This document shows, piece after piece, positions 15,139 through 25,717 of a stretch of DNA of 64,000 bases. Source of the stretch: CADEFQ01 sp035433705 (lineage in GTDB: Bacteria > Pseudomonadota > Gammaproteobacteria > Steroidobacterales > Steroidobacteraceae). Where the stretch lies: the NCBI GenBank assembly GCA_035433705.1, contig DAORVK010000001.1:60052-124051 (forward strand), in the 5' to 3' direction. Within the stretch, counting starts at the first letter, position 1; every line of letters starts with the position of its first letter. Under the pieces are notes generated by a model, which was not told the origin of the DNA, did not search any database, and was given only the letters and a program-made list of their open reading frames with translations. The position numbers were made by a program, and so were the translations under genes.

Positions 15139-18042
15139 TCACTCCACCTTGAGCCCGAGGCGCACTCCGTTTGTCGCGCCCTCTTCCGGTGCTCCGGTCA
15201 CGACGAACACGCGGGTCGGGTCGAGCCCCGTCGTCGCAATGAGCGCGTCGCGCACCGAGTCCGCTCGCTGCTTCGCGAGCTCCGCGAGGTCGGTGTCCGC
15301 CACGGTGATATGGCTCCGCAGGGCAGTCTCGCCCGCGTCGATGCAGCGGATGATCCACGCGTCCTTGTCCTCGTCCTTGTCCCGCTCGGGTCGTGGCGCG
15401 CGCTTCTCGCCCGTCGTCTCGCGCCAGGCGTCGTCGAGCACTTTCTGGTAGGCGGCGGGATCACTCGCGCGCAGGGCGCGCGTAGCGGCGCCACCGAGCA
15501 GCGCGTCGAAGCGCTGGTCGATGAGCACAGCGCGATCCTGCTGCGGGTCCGTGACGAGCGGCACCTCGAGCTTCAGCTGCGGCCGGTCGACGAGCGCCTT
15601 GCCGACGTTCGCGAGCCGCTCCCGCGCCGTTGCATCGAGCGCCGCGCTACCGAACGCGAAGTCGACGAAGCGCACCTCCTCGCCTGCGCCGAACAGCGAG
15701 CCGAGCAGCGCGAACGGCGCCGTGACGATCTTCAAGAGGAGATTCCTGAGCACCTTCCAGACGAGCGGGGCGACGCGAAACTGCGGATCGTCGAGCGAGC
15801 CGGACACCGGCAGGTCGATGTCGATCACGCCATTGCGGTCCTTCAGCAGCGCGATCGCAAGCTTCACCGGCAGGCGGATCGCGTCCTCGCTCTCCACCTT
15901 GTCCCCGAGCGTAAACTGGTCGAGCAGAAAATGGTGCTTCGCGTCGAGCTTGCGATTCTCGACGAGGTACTCGAACTTCGCATTGAGCTTGCCCTTCCCG
16001 ATCTTGTAGCCCATGAACTTGCCGGAGTAGGGCGTGAAGGTCGGCAGCTCGATATTGCTGAAGCTCGCGGAAAGGTTCGTGTAGAGGCTCGCCGCCAGCA
16101 GATTGACCTCACCGCGAATCTCGACCGGCGCGTAACGATCGATTTTGCCGTCGAGCTCGACTACGGCACGCGTGGCCGGATCCGACGAAAGGCCGCTCAA
16201 CGTACCCTCGAGTTGTTCGATGCCCGTCGCGAAGTTCGGACGAATCGAGAGGTCCGCGAAATTTGTCGAGCTGTCGACGAGGCGCACGCGGTCGATGCGC
16301 ATTTTCATGGCGCGCCCGGCCGGCGCCGGTGCGGGTGATGTGGCCTCCGTGGGCAGGACGGCGGCGGCCGGCCCCCCGCCCTTCCTCAGCCGCGGCGGCG
16401 AGAGCACGTCGCCAATGTTCGTTGACTGGTCAGGCGCGATCACGAACCTGAAATAGGCGTTGCGCGCCAGCACGTCGCCAATTCGCAGCGATGCCGGCGA
16501 CGATCGGTAGTCGATGCCGCCGAGCGTGAGACTGCCGAAGCGGATGAAATCTTCCTGCAGATCGCGATCGACGCTGTGGAAATTCGTCAGGGTCGTGCCG
16601 CCCGTGAACCCGAACTTCGCGCCGGAACCGGTCGGCAGGGCCACCGAGAGCTTGCCCTTCGCCGAAATCGCACCACTTCTCAGGACCAGATCGGTGGCGC
16701 GCTCGAGGTATGGCTGGATGAAAGGTACGGGGAGCCTCTGCGCGTCGATCTCGAAGTCGCCGCCCGGGTTGTCGAGCCGCCAGTCGCCCGCAACCTCGAT
16801 GCGCCCCGAATCATTGAAGCCTGAACGCAGTGCGACCCTGACTGTCGCGGCATCGGTGGTGTAGCCGTCGACGTCGAGTTCGAGCGGCGCGAGGAGGTAC
16901 CGGACCGGGGCAGGCGTCTTGCGATCCTCGAACTCGACGCGGGAATCGGAGAGGCGAAGGTGCGGCGCCTCGATGCGCCAGTTCTTGCGACGGCCTTGCG
17001 CCGGAGCGGCCGGCGCATCCGCGCTCAGCGGCGCGAGTGCGGCAAGGTTGATCTTGCCGTCGGCGCTGCTCCAGGCGCGCAGATCGAGGCCTTTCACCTG
17101 GATGTCGGGCAGACGCACGAGCGAATCATGGACGTCCACGCTGGCACCGCTCGCCGTCAACGCCGCCACCTTGATCCAGTCGCTGTCGGCGCCGCTCGCA
17201 CGCAGGGCAAGATCGCGCGCGTCGACGCCGAGGGAGTCGAGATTGATGCGCACGCCATCCGGCGTGGAGGCGATGCGATAGCGGGTCTTCACGTCGATCA
17301 CGCCCGCAGGCGGCGCGATGCGGTCGTACTCGCCTGCGAGCTGCCAGGCGGTCTGTGCCGCGAGCTCTTGCAGCGTGAGCTCGCCGTCCAGCACAAAGGG
17401 CTGCACCGCGACGTGACCGTCGAGCGTGAGCGACGCGCCACGTTGACCACGGCCCACGATATGGAAGCTGCCTTCACCACCCGCCAGGGTCGTGAAGTTC
17501 TGCACGCGCACGTTGATCGGCGCGAGGCGCTCGTGGATGGCGCGCGCGCGCCTGAGATCGGCCGCGTCGATCACGCCGCCGTTCACCCGGATGTCGGCGA
17601 TGCTGACGAGGAAGGGCTTGCTCTGCGGTTCATCCTGCGCGGACGACCGGAGGGTTTTCGACGAGAGCGCGGTGGTCAGGTTCAGGCTGCCGTCGGGGCG
17701 CAGCACGATATTGACGGCGGGCTCATCGAGTTCGACGGCACGCAGCACCACGCCGCCGCGCCAGATCGATGCGAGCTGCGCGTCGACGAACAGCCGCTTC
17801 GCGCCGAGAAGTGGAGTGCCGTCGGGTTCGGTGAGCACGATATCCGCGACGTCCACAGAAAGCTGGAAAGGCTTGACGACAACCGTACCGAGCGCGAGGT
17901 GCTGGCCGGTCGCCGTGGCAATGGCCGGCGGAAGCTTCGACTGGATCAGGCGCGGTGCCAGCCAGTAACCGGCCCACGCGTACGCGCCCACGAGAAACGC
18001 GAGGACAGCGAGAGCCCAGATGAGCGGCTTGAGCGATCGCAC
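15139..18042 (-). CDS. DUF748 / AsmA-like envelope protein
   Basis: 967 residues from a GTG start at 18042 preceded by GGGGAAGG. One N-terminal membrane helix (about residues 8-28, LIWALAVLAFLVGAYAWAGY) anchors a very large periplasmic part with repeating beta-strand patterns. Examples are FQLSVDVADIVLTEPDG, IKVKGLDLRAWSSADGKINL and a late LPVKLAIALLKDRNGVIDID block followed by PVSGSLDDPQF. That late block is a hallmark of DUF748 in the AsmA/TamB-like group. Such proteins are now thought to form beta-groove bridges that move phospholipids between the membranes; for this one that is inference. The C-terminal 150 residues resemble the OmpA-like tail seen in some DUF748 proteins. The first copy of the palindromic repeat lies just upstream. 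Confidence 0.85.
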   Translation of the reverse strand: MRSLKPLIWALAVLAFLVGAYAWAGYWLAPRLIQSKLPPAIATATGQHLALGTVVVKPFQLSVDVADIVLTEPDGTPLLGAKRLFVDAQLASIWRGGVVLRAVELDEPAVNIVLRPDGSLNLTTALSSKTLRSSAQDEPQSKPFLVSIADIRVNGGVIDAADLRRARAIHERLAPINVRVQNFTTLAGGEGSFHIVGRGQRGASLTLDGHVAVQPFVLDGELTLQELAAQTAWQLAGEYDRIAPPAGVIDVKTRYRIASTPDGVRINLDSLGVDARDLALRASGADSDWIKVAALTASGASVDVHDSLVRLPDIQVKGLDLRAWSSADGKINLAALAPLSADAPAAPAQGRRKNWRIEAPHLRLSDSRVEFEDRKTPAPVRYLLAPLELDVDGYTTDAATVRVALRSGFNDSGRIEVAGDWRLDNPGGDFEIDAQRLPVPFIQPYLERATDLVLRSGAISAKGKLSVALPTGSGAKFGFTGGTTLTNFHSVDRDLQEDFIRFGSLTLGGIDYRSSPASLRIGDVLARNAYFRFVIAPDQSTNIGDVLSPPRLRKGGGPAAAVLPTEATSPAPAPAGRAMKMRIDRVRLVDSSTNFADLSIRPNFATGIEQLEGTLSGLSSDPATRAVVELDGKIDRYAPVEIRGEVNLLAASLYTNLSASFSNIELPTFTPYSGKFMGYKIGKGKLNAKFEYLVENRKLDAKHHFLLDQFTLGDKVESEDAIRLPVKLAIALLKDRNGVIDIDLPVSGSLDDPQFRVAPLVWKVLRNLLLKIVTAPFALLGSLFGAGEEVRFVDFAFGSAALDATARERLANVGKALVDRPQLKLEVPLVTDPQQDRAVLIDQRFDALLGGAATRALRASDPAAYQKVLDDAWRETTGEKRAPRPERDKDEDKDAWIIRCIDAGETALRSHITVADTDLAELAKQRADSVRDALIATTGLDPTRVFVVTGAPEEGATNGVRLGLKVE

Positions 18043-18061
18043 GACCTTCCCCGGGAAGACG

Positions 18062-18137
18062 TGGTGCCGGGTTTTCGGTTATTCGGTTATTGGCCGGCTA
18101 CGCCCCCAATAACCGAATAACCGAAAACCCGGCACCA
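18062..18137. repeat. Palindromic repeat element, copy 1
   Basis: A perfect inverted repeat: 32 bp arms (18062-18093 and 18106-18137) around a 12 nt loop. Each left arm is TGGTGCCGGGTTTT followed by two CGGTTATT octamers. The same arms occur at 20163-20237 and 27012-27095 with different loops. This copy lies between the DUF748 start and a minus-strand terminator. It looks like a REP/MITE-type mobile palindrome; no transposase is in the window. Confidence 0.93.
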
Positions 18138-18141
18138 ATGC

Positions 18142-18173
18142 AAAAAAAGACCCCGGTCTTGTGGACCGGGGTC
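18142..18173 (-). terminator. Rho-independent terminator for the small gene 18229-18426
   Basis: Read on the minus strand: a perfect 10 bp stem (GACCCCGGTC / GACCGGGGTC) with a 5 nt loop, followed by seven T. It lies 55 bp past the stop of the small minus-strand gene. The textbook form suggests that gene is transcribed on its own. Confidence 0.85.
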
Positions 18174-18228
18174 GCAGTATGCGGACTTTCAATGAAGGGA
18201 AGGAAGTCCGCCAGGGGATCTCAACGAA

Positions 18229-18426
18229 TCAATGAAGCCTCGCCCAGTGCAGTATCCTGATGTCCTCGCAGTCGAGTTCGAAACTCTGCGCCAGAAGCCG
18301 CGCGAGCTCGCCGGTCCCGCCACGCTGATCGAGCTCTCTGCCCAGCTCGATCACGCCACTCCACTCATGCGCTTGCCGGACCTCGCCGGCTGGGGTCACG
18401 AAATGCGTGTAGTACCGGGCGGACAT
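18229..18426 (-). CDS. Small hypothetical protein (65 aa)
   Basis: Start at ATG 18426 (MSARYYTHFVTPAGEVRQAH), preceded by CTAGG; a longer frame upstream has no supporting features. The protein is soluble, acidic in its C-terminal half, and ends in CEDIRILHWARLH. I do not recognise a family. Evidence that it is real: coding-like composition, a plausible start, and an excellent own terminator 55 bp downstream. It is divergent from greB with 113 bp between the starts. Confidence 0.65.
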   Translation of the reverse strand: MSARYYTHFVTPAGEVRQAHEWSGVIELGRELDQRGGTGELARLLAQSFELDCEDIRILHWARLH

Positions 18427-18539
18427 GGGGCCTAGGCTAGTCCCGACGCCACGGGGAGACTGTGAGCCCGGACACACTCCCCTGCCGGCGAGGGCGCCAA
18501 GGTGAGAACTGGCGCAAAAAACCCGAGAATTCCCGCCCC

Positions 18540-19040
18540 ATGAGCCGCTACCGACCCCGGGAGACCCCCGGTTCCCGCTTCGTCACCCCCGAGGGCCACG
18601 CCCGCCTCAAGGCCGAGCTCGAACAGCTCTGGCGGGTCGAGCGCCCGCAGGTCACCCTGGCCGTGTCCGAAGCGGCGGCCCAGGGCGATCGCTCCGAAAA
18701 TGCCGAGTACACCTACGGCAAGCGACGCCTGCGCGAGATTGACCGGCGCGTACGCTTTCTGCGCCAGCGGCTCGAGGGCATGGTGGTCGTCGATCGGCCG
18801 CCGTCCGACCGTACGCGCGTGTTCTTCGGCGCCTGGGTCACGCTCGAGGCGGACGACGGGCGCGAACTGCGCGCACGCATCGTCGGTCCCGACGAATTCG
18901 ATGTCGCGCCCGGCTACATCAGCATGGACGCGCCGCTCGCCCGCGCGCTGCTCGGCAAACGCCTCGACGACGAAGTCGTCGTACATGCACCAGAGGGCGA
19001 ACACGCTTATGTCATCCTCGCGATCGAGTACGGCGTCTGA
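18540..19040 (+). CDS. greB: Transcription elongation factor GreB
   Basis: 166 residues, normal for Gre factors. The N-terminal coiled coil carries the cleavage-inducing acidic tip (AAAQGDRSENAEYTYGKRRL, with the D-x-x-E-N-A-E-Y signature). The C-terminal FKBP-like domain contains VVIDRPP-type VVVDRPPSDRTRVFFGAWVT and the late ISMDAPLARALLGKRLDDEV. It rescues backtracked RNA polymerase by stimulating transcript cleavage. PRETPGSRFVTPEGHARLKA and the LREIDRRVRFLRQRLEG stretch support GreB rather than GreA. Start ATG 18540 follows a poor ribosome site. Confidence 0.93.
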   Translation: MSRYRPRETPGSRFVTPEGHARLKAELEQLWRVERPQVTLAVSEAAAQGDRSENAEYTYGKRRLREIDRRVRFLRQRLEGMVVVDRPPSDRTRVFFGAWVTLEADDGRELRARIVGPDEFDVAPGYISMDAPLARALLGKRLDDEVVVHAPEGEHAYVILAIEYGV

Positions 19041-19059
19041 GCGACCCAATCCTGTAAAC

Positions 19060-19790
19060 GTGGCAGGGCCACGAGCGGCATGCGGGCGCAGCGGGAAACC
19101 CGGCGATTACATCTTCACTTTGCGTCACAACGGCCTCGAACGCCGTTACAGGGTCCACGTCCCTGCCAACTACGACGCGACGAGACCTGCCGCGGTGCTC
19201 GTGGCGCTGCACGGCGGCGGCAATATGGAATACCAGGCGAACGATGTGCGATACGGTCTCATCTCGAAGTCGGACAGCGCAGGTTTCATCGCCGTCTTTC
19301 CGAATGGCACGCGCCGCATGAAGCGCGGCATGTTCGCGACCTGGAACGCCGGCAACTGCTGCGCCCACGCGCGCGACGCAAGCGTCGACGACGTCGGCTT
19401 CGTCCGTAAGGTGGTAGAGGATGTATCGCGCCAATGGGATGTCGATCGCGGGCGAATCTACGCGACCGGCATGTCGAATGGCGGGCTGATGGCATACCGT
19501 CTCGCATGCGAGGCATCCGACCTGTTCACGGCCATCGCGGCGGTGCGGTCCCCGATACGAGGAACTTGTCCGCGGTCACCGATCTTGCGTCGGTGCCGGC
19601 GACGATCCCGAAGTGGGCAGGTCTCGAGGGTTGCCCGGCGGTCCCGAAGCGAGTGCTCGACATGCCCGGCGCGTATTGCGATTTGTACGCGCCGTGTCGC
19701 GGCGACACCCGGGTGCAGTTGTGCGACATCCGAATCCGGCGGTCACTCCTGGCCGGGCGGGACCAAGCCGCGAGCGTCGGAACCGCCGTC
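19060..19790 (+). pseudogene. PHB depolymerase/feruloyl esterase-like (LpqC, CE1) gene, internally deleted and frameshifted, cut by gap
   Basis: In frame from about GTG 19060 it encodes GDYIFTLRHNGLERRYRVHV, VLVALHGGGNMEYQ and the nucleophile elbow GMSNGGLMAYRLACE up to FTAIAAV (about 19549). Then the frame changes and reads GGAVPDTRNLSAVTDLASVP through DMPGAYCDLYAPC and RVQLC. A second shift restores the first frame for SESGGHSWPGG (catalytic His) before the N gap. In intact relatives about 35-40 residues, including HGTAD..VPY, separate AAV and GGAV. The joint lies in a GCGGCGGTG-like stretch present in both frames, suggesting deletion between short repeats. It also lacks a signal peptide. 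Misassembly near the gap remains possible. Confidence 0.75.
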
Positions 19791-19890
19791 NNNNNNNNNN
19801 NNNNNNNNNNNNNNNNNNNNNNNNNNNNNNNNNNNNNNNNNNNNNNNNNNNNNNNNNNNNNNNNNNNNNNNNNNNNNNNNNNNNNNNNNN
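19791..19890. other. Assembly gap (100 N)
   Basis: A run of exactly 100 N, the usual placeholder for a scaffold gap of unknown length. It removes the 3' ends of the convergent esterase and dioxygenase genes. Confidence 0.99.
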
Positions 19891-20147
19891 TTGAGCACGC
19901 GCCCCGAGACATGCACGACCTGTCCCTTCGCCGGTGCGGGGGCGCCGGCAACCCTGGTGAGGTCCGCGTCGCGCTCGGCGGGCTTCTCGATCGGATAGAA
20001 CGGCCCATAGGTGAGCACCGGCGTATAGGCGTACTTTTCGCCCGCCACGGCAGGAGTCACGCCCCCGAGCAGCGCCGCGCCGCTGCAGCCCATCGCAAGT
20101 TCCAGCAGTTCGCGGCGAGACCAGCCATCCCTGTGAGTCTCGATCAT
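19891..20147 (-). CDS. Intradiol ring-cleavage dioxygenase-like protein (N-terminal part; truncated by gap)
   Basis: Only about 85 residues are visible before the gap. Start ATG 20147 follows GGAGAG. The N-terminus has a Tat-like SRRELLELAMGCSGAALLGG, so it may be exported. The mature part begins with the family pattern YTPVLTYGPFYPIEKPAERD, then ADLTRV and VVHVSGRVL, which matches the opening of protocatechuate 3,4-dioxygenase-type proteins. The iron-binding Tyr/His residues would be inside or beyond the gap, so activity cannot be judged. Exported intradiol dioxygenase-like proteins often have unknown substrates. Confidence 0.75.
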
Positions 20148-20162
20148 GGCACTCTCCAGACC

Positions 20163-20237
20163 TGGTGCCGGGTTTTCGGTTATTCGGTTATTGCGCAGCA
20201 GCCGCGCAATAACCGAATAACCGAAAACCCGGCACCA
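20163..20237. repeat. Palindromic repeat element, copy 2
   Basis: Inverted repeat with 34 bp arms (20163-20196, 20204-20237) and a 7 nt loop. The outer 30 bp of each arm are identical to copies 1 and 3. It lies between the dioxygenase start (20147) and the stop of homospermidine synthase (20244). Confidence 0.93.
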
Positions 20238-20243
20238 ACTCCA

Positions 20244-21656
20244 TCAGAAGACGCGCACGTTCTTGAACTGCCACGGATCGCTCTTGTCGATGTCTTCCGG
20301 GAAGAGCCGATCTCGATCCGAGAGCGGCGTCCACTCGGTGTACTCGCCGACGACCGGCCCCAGATAAGGCATGCAGAGCTCGAGCATGCGGCGGTGGTCG
20401 AGTTCGTCGGGCTCGAGTAGACCGCGGTTCGGGTTCTCCATCGCCCAGATCATGCCGGCGAGACATGAAACAGTGACTTGCAGGCTCGTCGCCTGGTTGT
20501 GCGGCGCGAGCCGGCGCGCTTCCTCCACAGAGAGCTGCGAGCCGTACCAGTACGCATTCTTCTTGTGGCCTGCGAGCAGCACCCCCAGCTCGTCGATGCC
20601 GCTCACGATGTCGTCCGTCATGATCCGCTTCTCATCCTGCGGCTGCCAGTTGCGGCCCTGCAACTCGTGCACCGACAGCACGGCCGCATCGCTCGGGTGA
20701 TAGGCGTAATGCACGGTCGGCCGGTGTGCCACATTCGTGCCCTCTTTCACGGTCAGGTAATCGGCGATCGAGATGGACTCGCCGTGCGTGATCAGATACC
20801 CGATGATGTTCTGCGACTTCGGCGTCCAGGTGCGAACGCGCGTTGCGGCGCCCGGCTGCATCAGGAAGATCGCGGCGCCACAGCCGAAATCGTGGCGCTT
20901 GCCGTCGCGCGGGAAATTGCGCTCGTTCGTGCCCCAGCCGAGTTCGGCGGGCTGACTGCCCTCACCGACAAAGCCGTCGACCGACCAGGTGTTGACGAAT
21001 TCGTTGGGGCGCTTCGGCCGGCTCGACACCTGAGTGTCGCGCTCGGCGATATGGATCGTCGTGACGCCGAGCTTCTGGGCGAGCCTTGCCCATTCCTCGC
21101 GACTGCCGGGCGCGTCTTCGACCCCGAGATCGGCCGCGATGTTGAGCAGCGCCTGCTTGACGAAGTGTGAGACGAGGCCCGGGTTCGCGCCGTGCGTGAT
21201 GATGGCGGTCGGCATACGTGCGTTGCCGCTCTTCAGCGCGAGCGCCTCCTCGCGCAGCGCGTAGTTGGTGCGCCTGGCGATGGAGATCGTGGGCGAGGTA
21301 TAGCCGCCTTCCCATGGCTCGATGCAGGTATCGAGGTACATGGCGCCGCGCTCGCGGCAGTACTTGACGAGCGCGATGCTCGAGACATCGACCGAAACAT
21401 TCAGGACGAAATCGCCGCGGCCGATGTTCACGTCGAGAATGCGGCGGAAGTTCTCGCGCGTGAGCGCCTCCTTGATGAACTTGACGCCGTACTCTTCCGC
21501 CACGTTGCGGCCACGATCATCTGCCGTGACGATGGAGATGCGCTCCGGCCTGATGCCGATGTGGCGCAGGATGAGCGGCAGCACGCCCTGACCGATGCTG
21601 CCGAAGCCGATCAGGACGATGCGTCCCGGAAACTCGAAGTAGACCTTGTCGTTCAT
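20244..21656 (-). CDS. hss: Homospermidine synthase
   Basis: 470 residues, the usual size. It is a saccharopine-dehydrogenase-like enzyme that joins two putrescines (or putrescine and spermidine) into sym-homospermidine in an NAD-dependent reaction. An N-terminal Rossmann motif (IVLIGFGSIGQGVLPLI, about residues 13-29) is followed by family segments LDTCIEPWEGGYTSPTISIA, ITHGANPGLVSHFVKQALL and FVNTWSVDGFVGEGSQPAEL. It is cytoplasmic with no signal. speA lies 1.7 kb away on the other strand, so the region favours polyamine synthesis. No ribosome site is evident before ATG 21656. Confidence 0.9.
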   Translation of the reverse strand: MNDKVYFEFPGRIVLIGFGSIGQGVLPLILRHIGIRPERISIVTADDRGRNVAEEYGVKFIKEALTRENFRRILDVNIGRGDFVLNVSVDVSSIALVKYCRERGAMYLDTCIEPWEGGYTSPTISIARRTNYALREEALALKSGNARMPTAIITHGANPGLVSHFVKQALLNIAADLGVEDAPGSREEWARLAQKLGVTTIHIAERDTQVSSRPKRPNEFVNTWSVDGFVGEGSQPAELGWGTNERNFPRDGKRHDFGCGAAIFLMQPGAATRVRTWTPKSQNIIGYLITHGESISIADYLTVKEGTNVAHRPTVHYAYHPSDAAVLSVHELQGRNWQPQDEKRIMTDDIVSGIDELGVLLAGHKKNAYWYGSQLSVEEARRLAPHNQATSLQVTVSCLAGMIWAMENPNRGLLEPDELDHRRMLELCMPYLGPVVGEYTEWTPLSDRDRLFPEDIDKSDPWQFKNVRVF

Positions 21657-21705
21657 CCGCGGAAGGGTATCAACCGCGTCACGTGCTGGCCAGCCGCCGC
21701 GCGTG

Positions 21706-22371
21706 TCAGGAGGTGTGCCAGTGCGGCGGCCGGGTTTTCCCGTAACCTGGCAGTGCGGCGACCCGGTCGAGCCAGCGGCCGAGCGCCGGATAGTTCACCT
21801 CGACCGGCAGGAAGCGCGACGCGAGCACGCCCGCGCCCGGCTTCTTCAGTGCGCGCAGCAGCACCTGGATGGCGGGAAAGACGACCATGTCGACCGCGGA
21901 GTACGCATCGCCGACGATCCAGTCGCCCTTCGAGAGTCGCCCCTCGATCGTTCGCGCCTCGCTTGCGACGGCGAGCATCGCGCGGGTGAGCTCGCCGATG
22001 TTCGTCTCGTTCACGCCGCCCTCGAAGAGCGCGCGCACGATCTTCATCAGGTGATCTTCCGCGTACGCCTCGAACTCGCAGATGACCCGCATGATGACGC
22101 CGGCCTCCTCAGCCGTGCGACCGAAGATCGGCGGCTCCGGATACTTGAGGTCGAGGTAGTAAAGCACTGCAACCGACTCGAACACCACATAGTCGTCGTG
22201 CTTCAGGATCGGCAGCCGGCCACGCGGGTTCATCGCAACGATGTGCGGCGCCTTGTGCTCCTGCAGCGAGAACTGCAGCAGGTGACTGCGATACTCGAGG
22301 CGCTTGTGTTCGAGCGCCAGCAGCACCCGCCATGAGTAAGGGCTGCCGCTCCCCCAGTAGACGTCGATCAT
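21706..22371 (-). CDS. Glutathione S-transferase family protein
   Basis: 221 residues. The N-terminal thioredoxin-like domain (about 1-78) has VYWGSGSPYSWRVLLALEHK with the likely active-site Ser/Tyr, the cis-Pro NPRGRLPILK, and the glutathione-binding VFESVAVLYYLDLKY. The C-terminal helical domain has the N-capping D in GDAYSAVDMVVFP. It is likely cytoplasmic with unknown substrate. It is divergent from the sulfurtransferase gene with only 42 bp between starts, where GAATTG/CAATTC hexamers repeat. Confidence 0.9.
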   Translation of the reverse strand: MIDVYWGSGSPYSWRVLLALEHKRLEYRSHLLQFSLQEHKAPHIVAMNPRGRLPILKHDDYVVFESVAVLYYLDLKYPEPPIFGRTAEEAGVIMRVICEFEAYAEDHLMKIVRALFEGGVNETNIGELTRAMLAVASEARTIEGRLSKGDWIVGDAYSAVDMVVFPAIQVLLRALKKPGAGVLASRFLPVEVNYPALGRWLDRVAALPGYGKTRPPHWHTS

Positions 22372-22391
22372 GTCCGAATTGTAGTGGCCGC

Positions 22392-22409
22392 CAATTCAGT
22401 CGAGAATTG
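22392..22409. promoter_or_regulatory. Inverted repeat in the GST/sulfurtransferase divergent region
   Basis: CAATTC-6 nt-GAATTG forms a perfect dyad ending five bases before the sulfurtransferase ATG, and another GAATTG lies at 22376-22381. This is a candidate shared operator; no regulator gene is adjacent. Confidence 0.35.
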
Positions 22410-22413
22410 TCGC

Positions 22414-23262
22414 ATGTATTCGACGCTGATCGACGTTTCCCAGCTCGGGACGCTCATTGGACGCCCCGAAGTGGTCATCCTTGACTGCCGCTTCGAGCTC
22501 GCGGCGCCCGAAGCCGGCGCCGGCGCCTATGCGGCCAGCCACATCCCGGGCTCGCTGTATGCACACCTCGAGCGCGACCTCTCGGGACCTGTCAGCGCGA
22601 CGACAGGCCGCCATCCGCTGCCGGACCCGCAGCGCCTCGCAAACACCTTTGGCCGCCTCGGCATCAACGCGAACGTACAGGTCGTCACCTACGACGGTGG
22701 CCCGGGCGCCTATGCTGCACGGGCGTGGTGGTTGCTGCGCTGGCTCGGGCATGAGGCGGTTGCCGCGCTGAACGGCGGCTTCGCGGCCTGGCAAGCGGCC
22801 GGCATGGCCGTGGAAACGCATGTGCGCCGCCGCGACCCGCGGCTCTACGTGCCGCATCTGAAGGCCGACCGGTCGGTGGTGACGGCAGAGGTCGTGATTC
22901 AGCGCGCGGCGGGCAGCATTCTGCTTGTCGATGCACGTAGCCCCGACCGCTTCGCCGGGCAGAACGAGACCCTCGATCCGGTCGCCGGACATGTCCCGGG
23001 CGCGCTCAACCGTCCGTTCACCGCCAATCTCGGGCCCGACGGACGCTTCCTGGCCGTGACTGCGCTGCACGAACAATGGGAGGCGCTGCTCGCGGGTCGT
23101 CCCGCCACGGAACTCGTGTCGATGTGCGGCTCGGGCGTCACCGCCTGCCACAATCTGCTCGCGCTCGAGCACGCGGGCCTCACCGGCGCGCGACTCTATG
23201 CGGGTTCGTGGAGCGAATGGATCCGCGACCCCACGCGTCCCGTTGCAACGACCGACACCTGA
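22414..23262 (+). CDS. Sulfurtransferase (two-domain rhodanese, thiosulfate/3-mercaptopyruvate type)
   Basis: 282 residues from ATG 22414. Tandem rhodanese domains are present: the N-terminal one has VVILDCRFEL, ASHIPGSLYAHLERDLSGP and VVTYDGGPGAYAARAWWLLR. The C-terminal catalytic one has the active-site Cys near residue 238 in MCGSGVTACHNLLALEHAGL. A CGSGVTA loop is found in both thiosulfate and mercaptopyruvate sulfurtransferases, so the donor is not certain. No signal peptide. speA follows 52 bp downstream on the same strand. Confidence 0.92.
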   Translation: MYSTLIDVSQLGTLIGRPEVVILDCRFELAAPEAGAGAYAASHIPGSLYAHLERDLSGPVSATTGRHPLPDPQRLANTFGRLGINANVQVVTYDGGPGAYAARAWWLLRWLGHEAVAALNGGFAAWQAAGMAVETHVRRRDPRLYVPHLKADRSVVTAEVVIQRAAGSILLVDARSPDRFAGQNETLDPVAGHVPGALNRPFTANLGPDGRFLAVTALHEQWEALLAGRPATELVSMCGSGVTACHNLLALEHAGLTGARLYAGSWSEWIRDPTRPVATTDT

Positions 23263-23314
23263 TCTGCTATCGTGCGCGCCCATTTTTCGAGAGCCGCCAT
23301 TTCGGGAGCGTCGC

Positions 23315-25263
<1,949 letters not shown>

Positions 25264-25264
<1 letters not shown>

Positions 25265-25545
25265 TGGATCTCAGAACCTTTCTGCTGGTGTTCGGCACTG
25301 TGTTCATGGCCGAGCTCGGCGACAAGACCCAGCTCGCGACGCTGCTCTATGCCTCCGAAGTCAAGTTCGGGCGCACGTATGTGTTCGTCGCCGCCGCACT
25401 CGCACTGGTTGTCTCGACGGCGCTCGCGGTGCTCGCGGGCAGTTTCGTCTCGAAGTACATCCCGGTGCGCGCGCTGCAGATTGTTGCGGGCCTCGGCTTC
25501 GTCGTGATCGGTGTCTGGACGTTCTACTCCGCCGTGCGCGATTGA
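25264..25545 (+). CDS. TMEM165/GDT1 (UPF0016) family small transporter
   Basis: 93 residues with a single copy of the UPF0016 motif (MAELGDKTQLATLLYAS, the E-x-G-D-K-[TS] signature) and three hydrophobic helices. Full-length GDT1 proteins carry two such halves, so this one-domain form would have to work as a dimer. Characterised relatives move Mn2+ or Ca2+ out of the cytoplasm. Start ATG 25264 overlaps the speA stop (TGATG), implying translational coupling. Many PLP and polyamine enzymes need divalent metal, but a functional link to SpeA is only a guess. Confidence 0.87.
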
Positions 25546-25717
25546 CGACTTTCAGTCGATCCCGGGCGTGACTTCATCCCCACCGCCCGGCAGGCGCACG
25601 ACAAGCGCAGTACCGGGGCGTAAAGGTGCGCACCGCGCCCGCCTCGCGGACGAACACGTTCAACAGGTGAAAGGCCAGCCTCGTGGAGGCCAGCATAACG
25701 CGACAGGCACGTCTAAT
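25546..25717. other. Non-coding stretch with a possible degraded gene fragment
   Basis: I see no intact gene here. On the minus strand a short frame ends in PGTALVVRLPGGGDEVTPGI before a stop, loosely like the C-terminus of a sensor histidine kinase (GT...VRLP). Nothing else of such a gene remains, so it may be chance. Confidence 0.25.

Noticed and set aside
19743..20147. Open frame running through the 100 N gap from the dioxygenase
   Set aside because: Codons across N are meaningless, and the part beyond the gap is antisense to the esterase gene.
25546..25717. Possible histidine-kinase C-terminal remnant on the minus strand
   Set aside because: Only about 20 residues are suggestive and the rest has no similarity I recognise; too weak to count with the other remnants.
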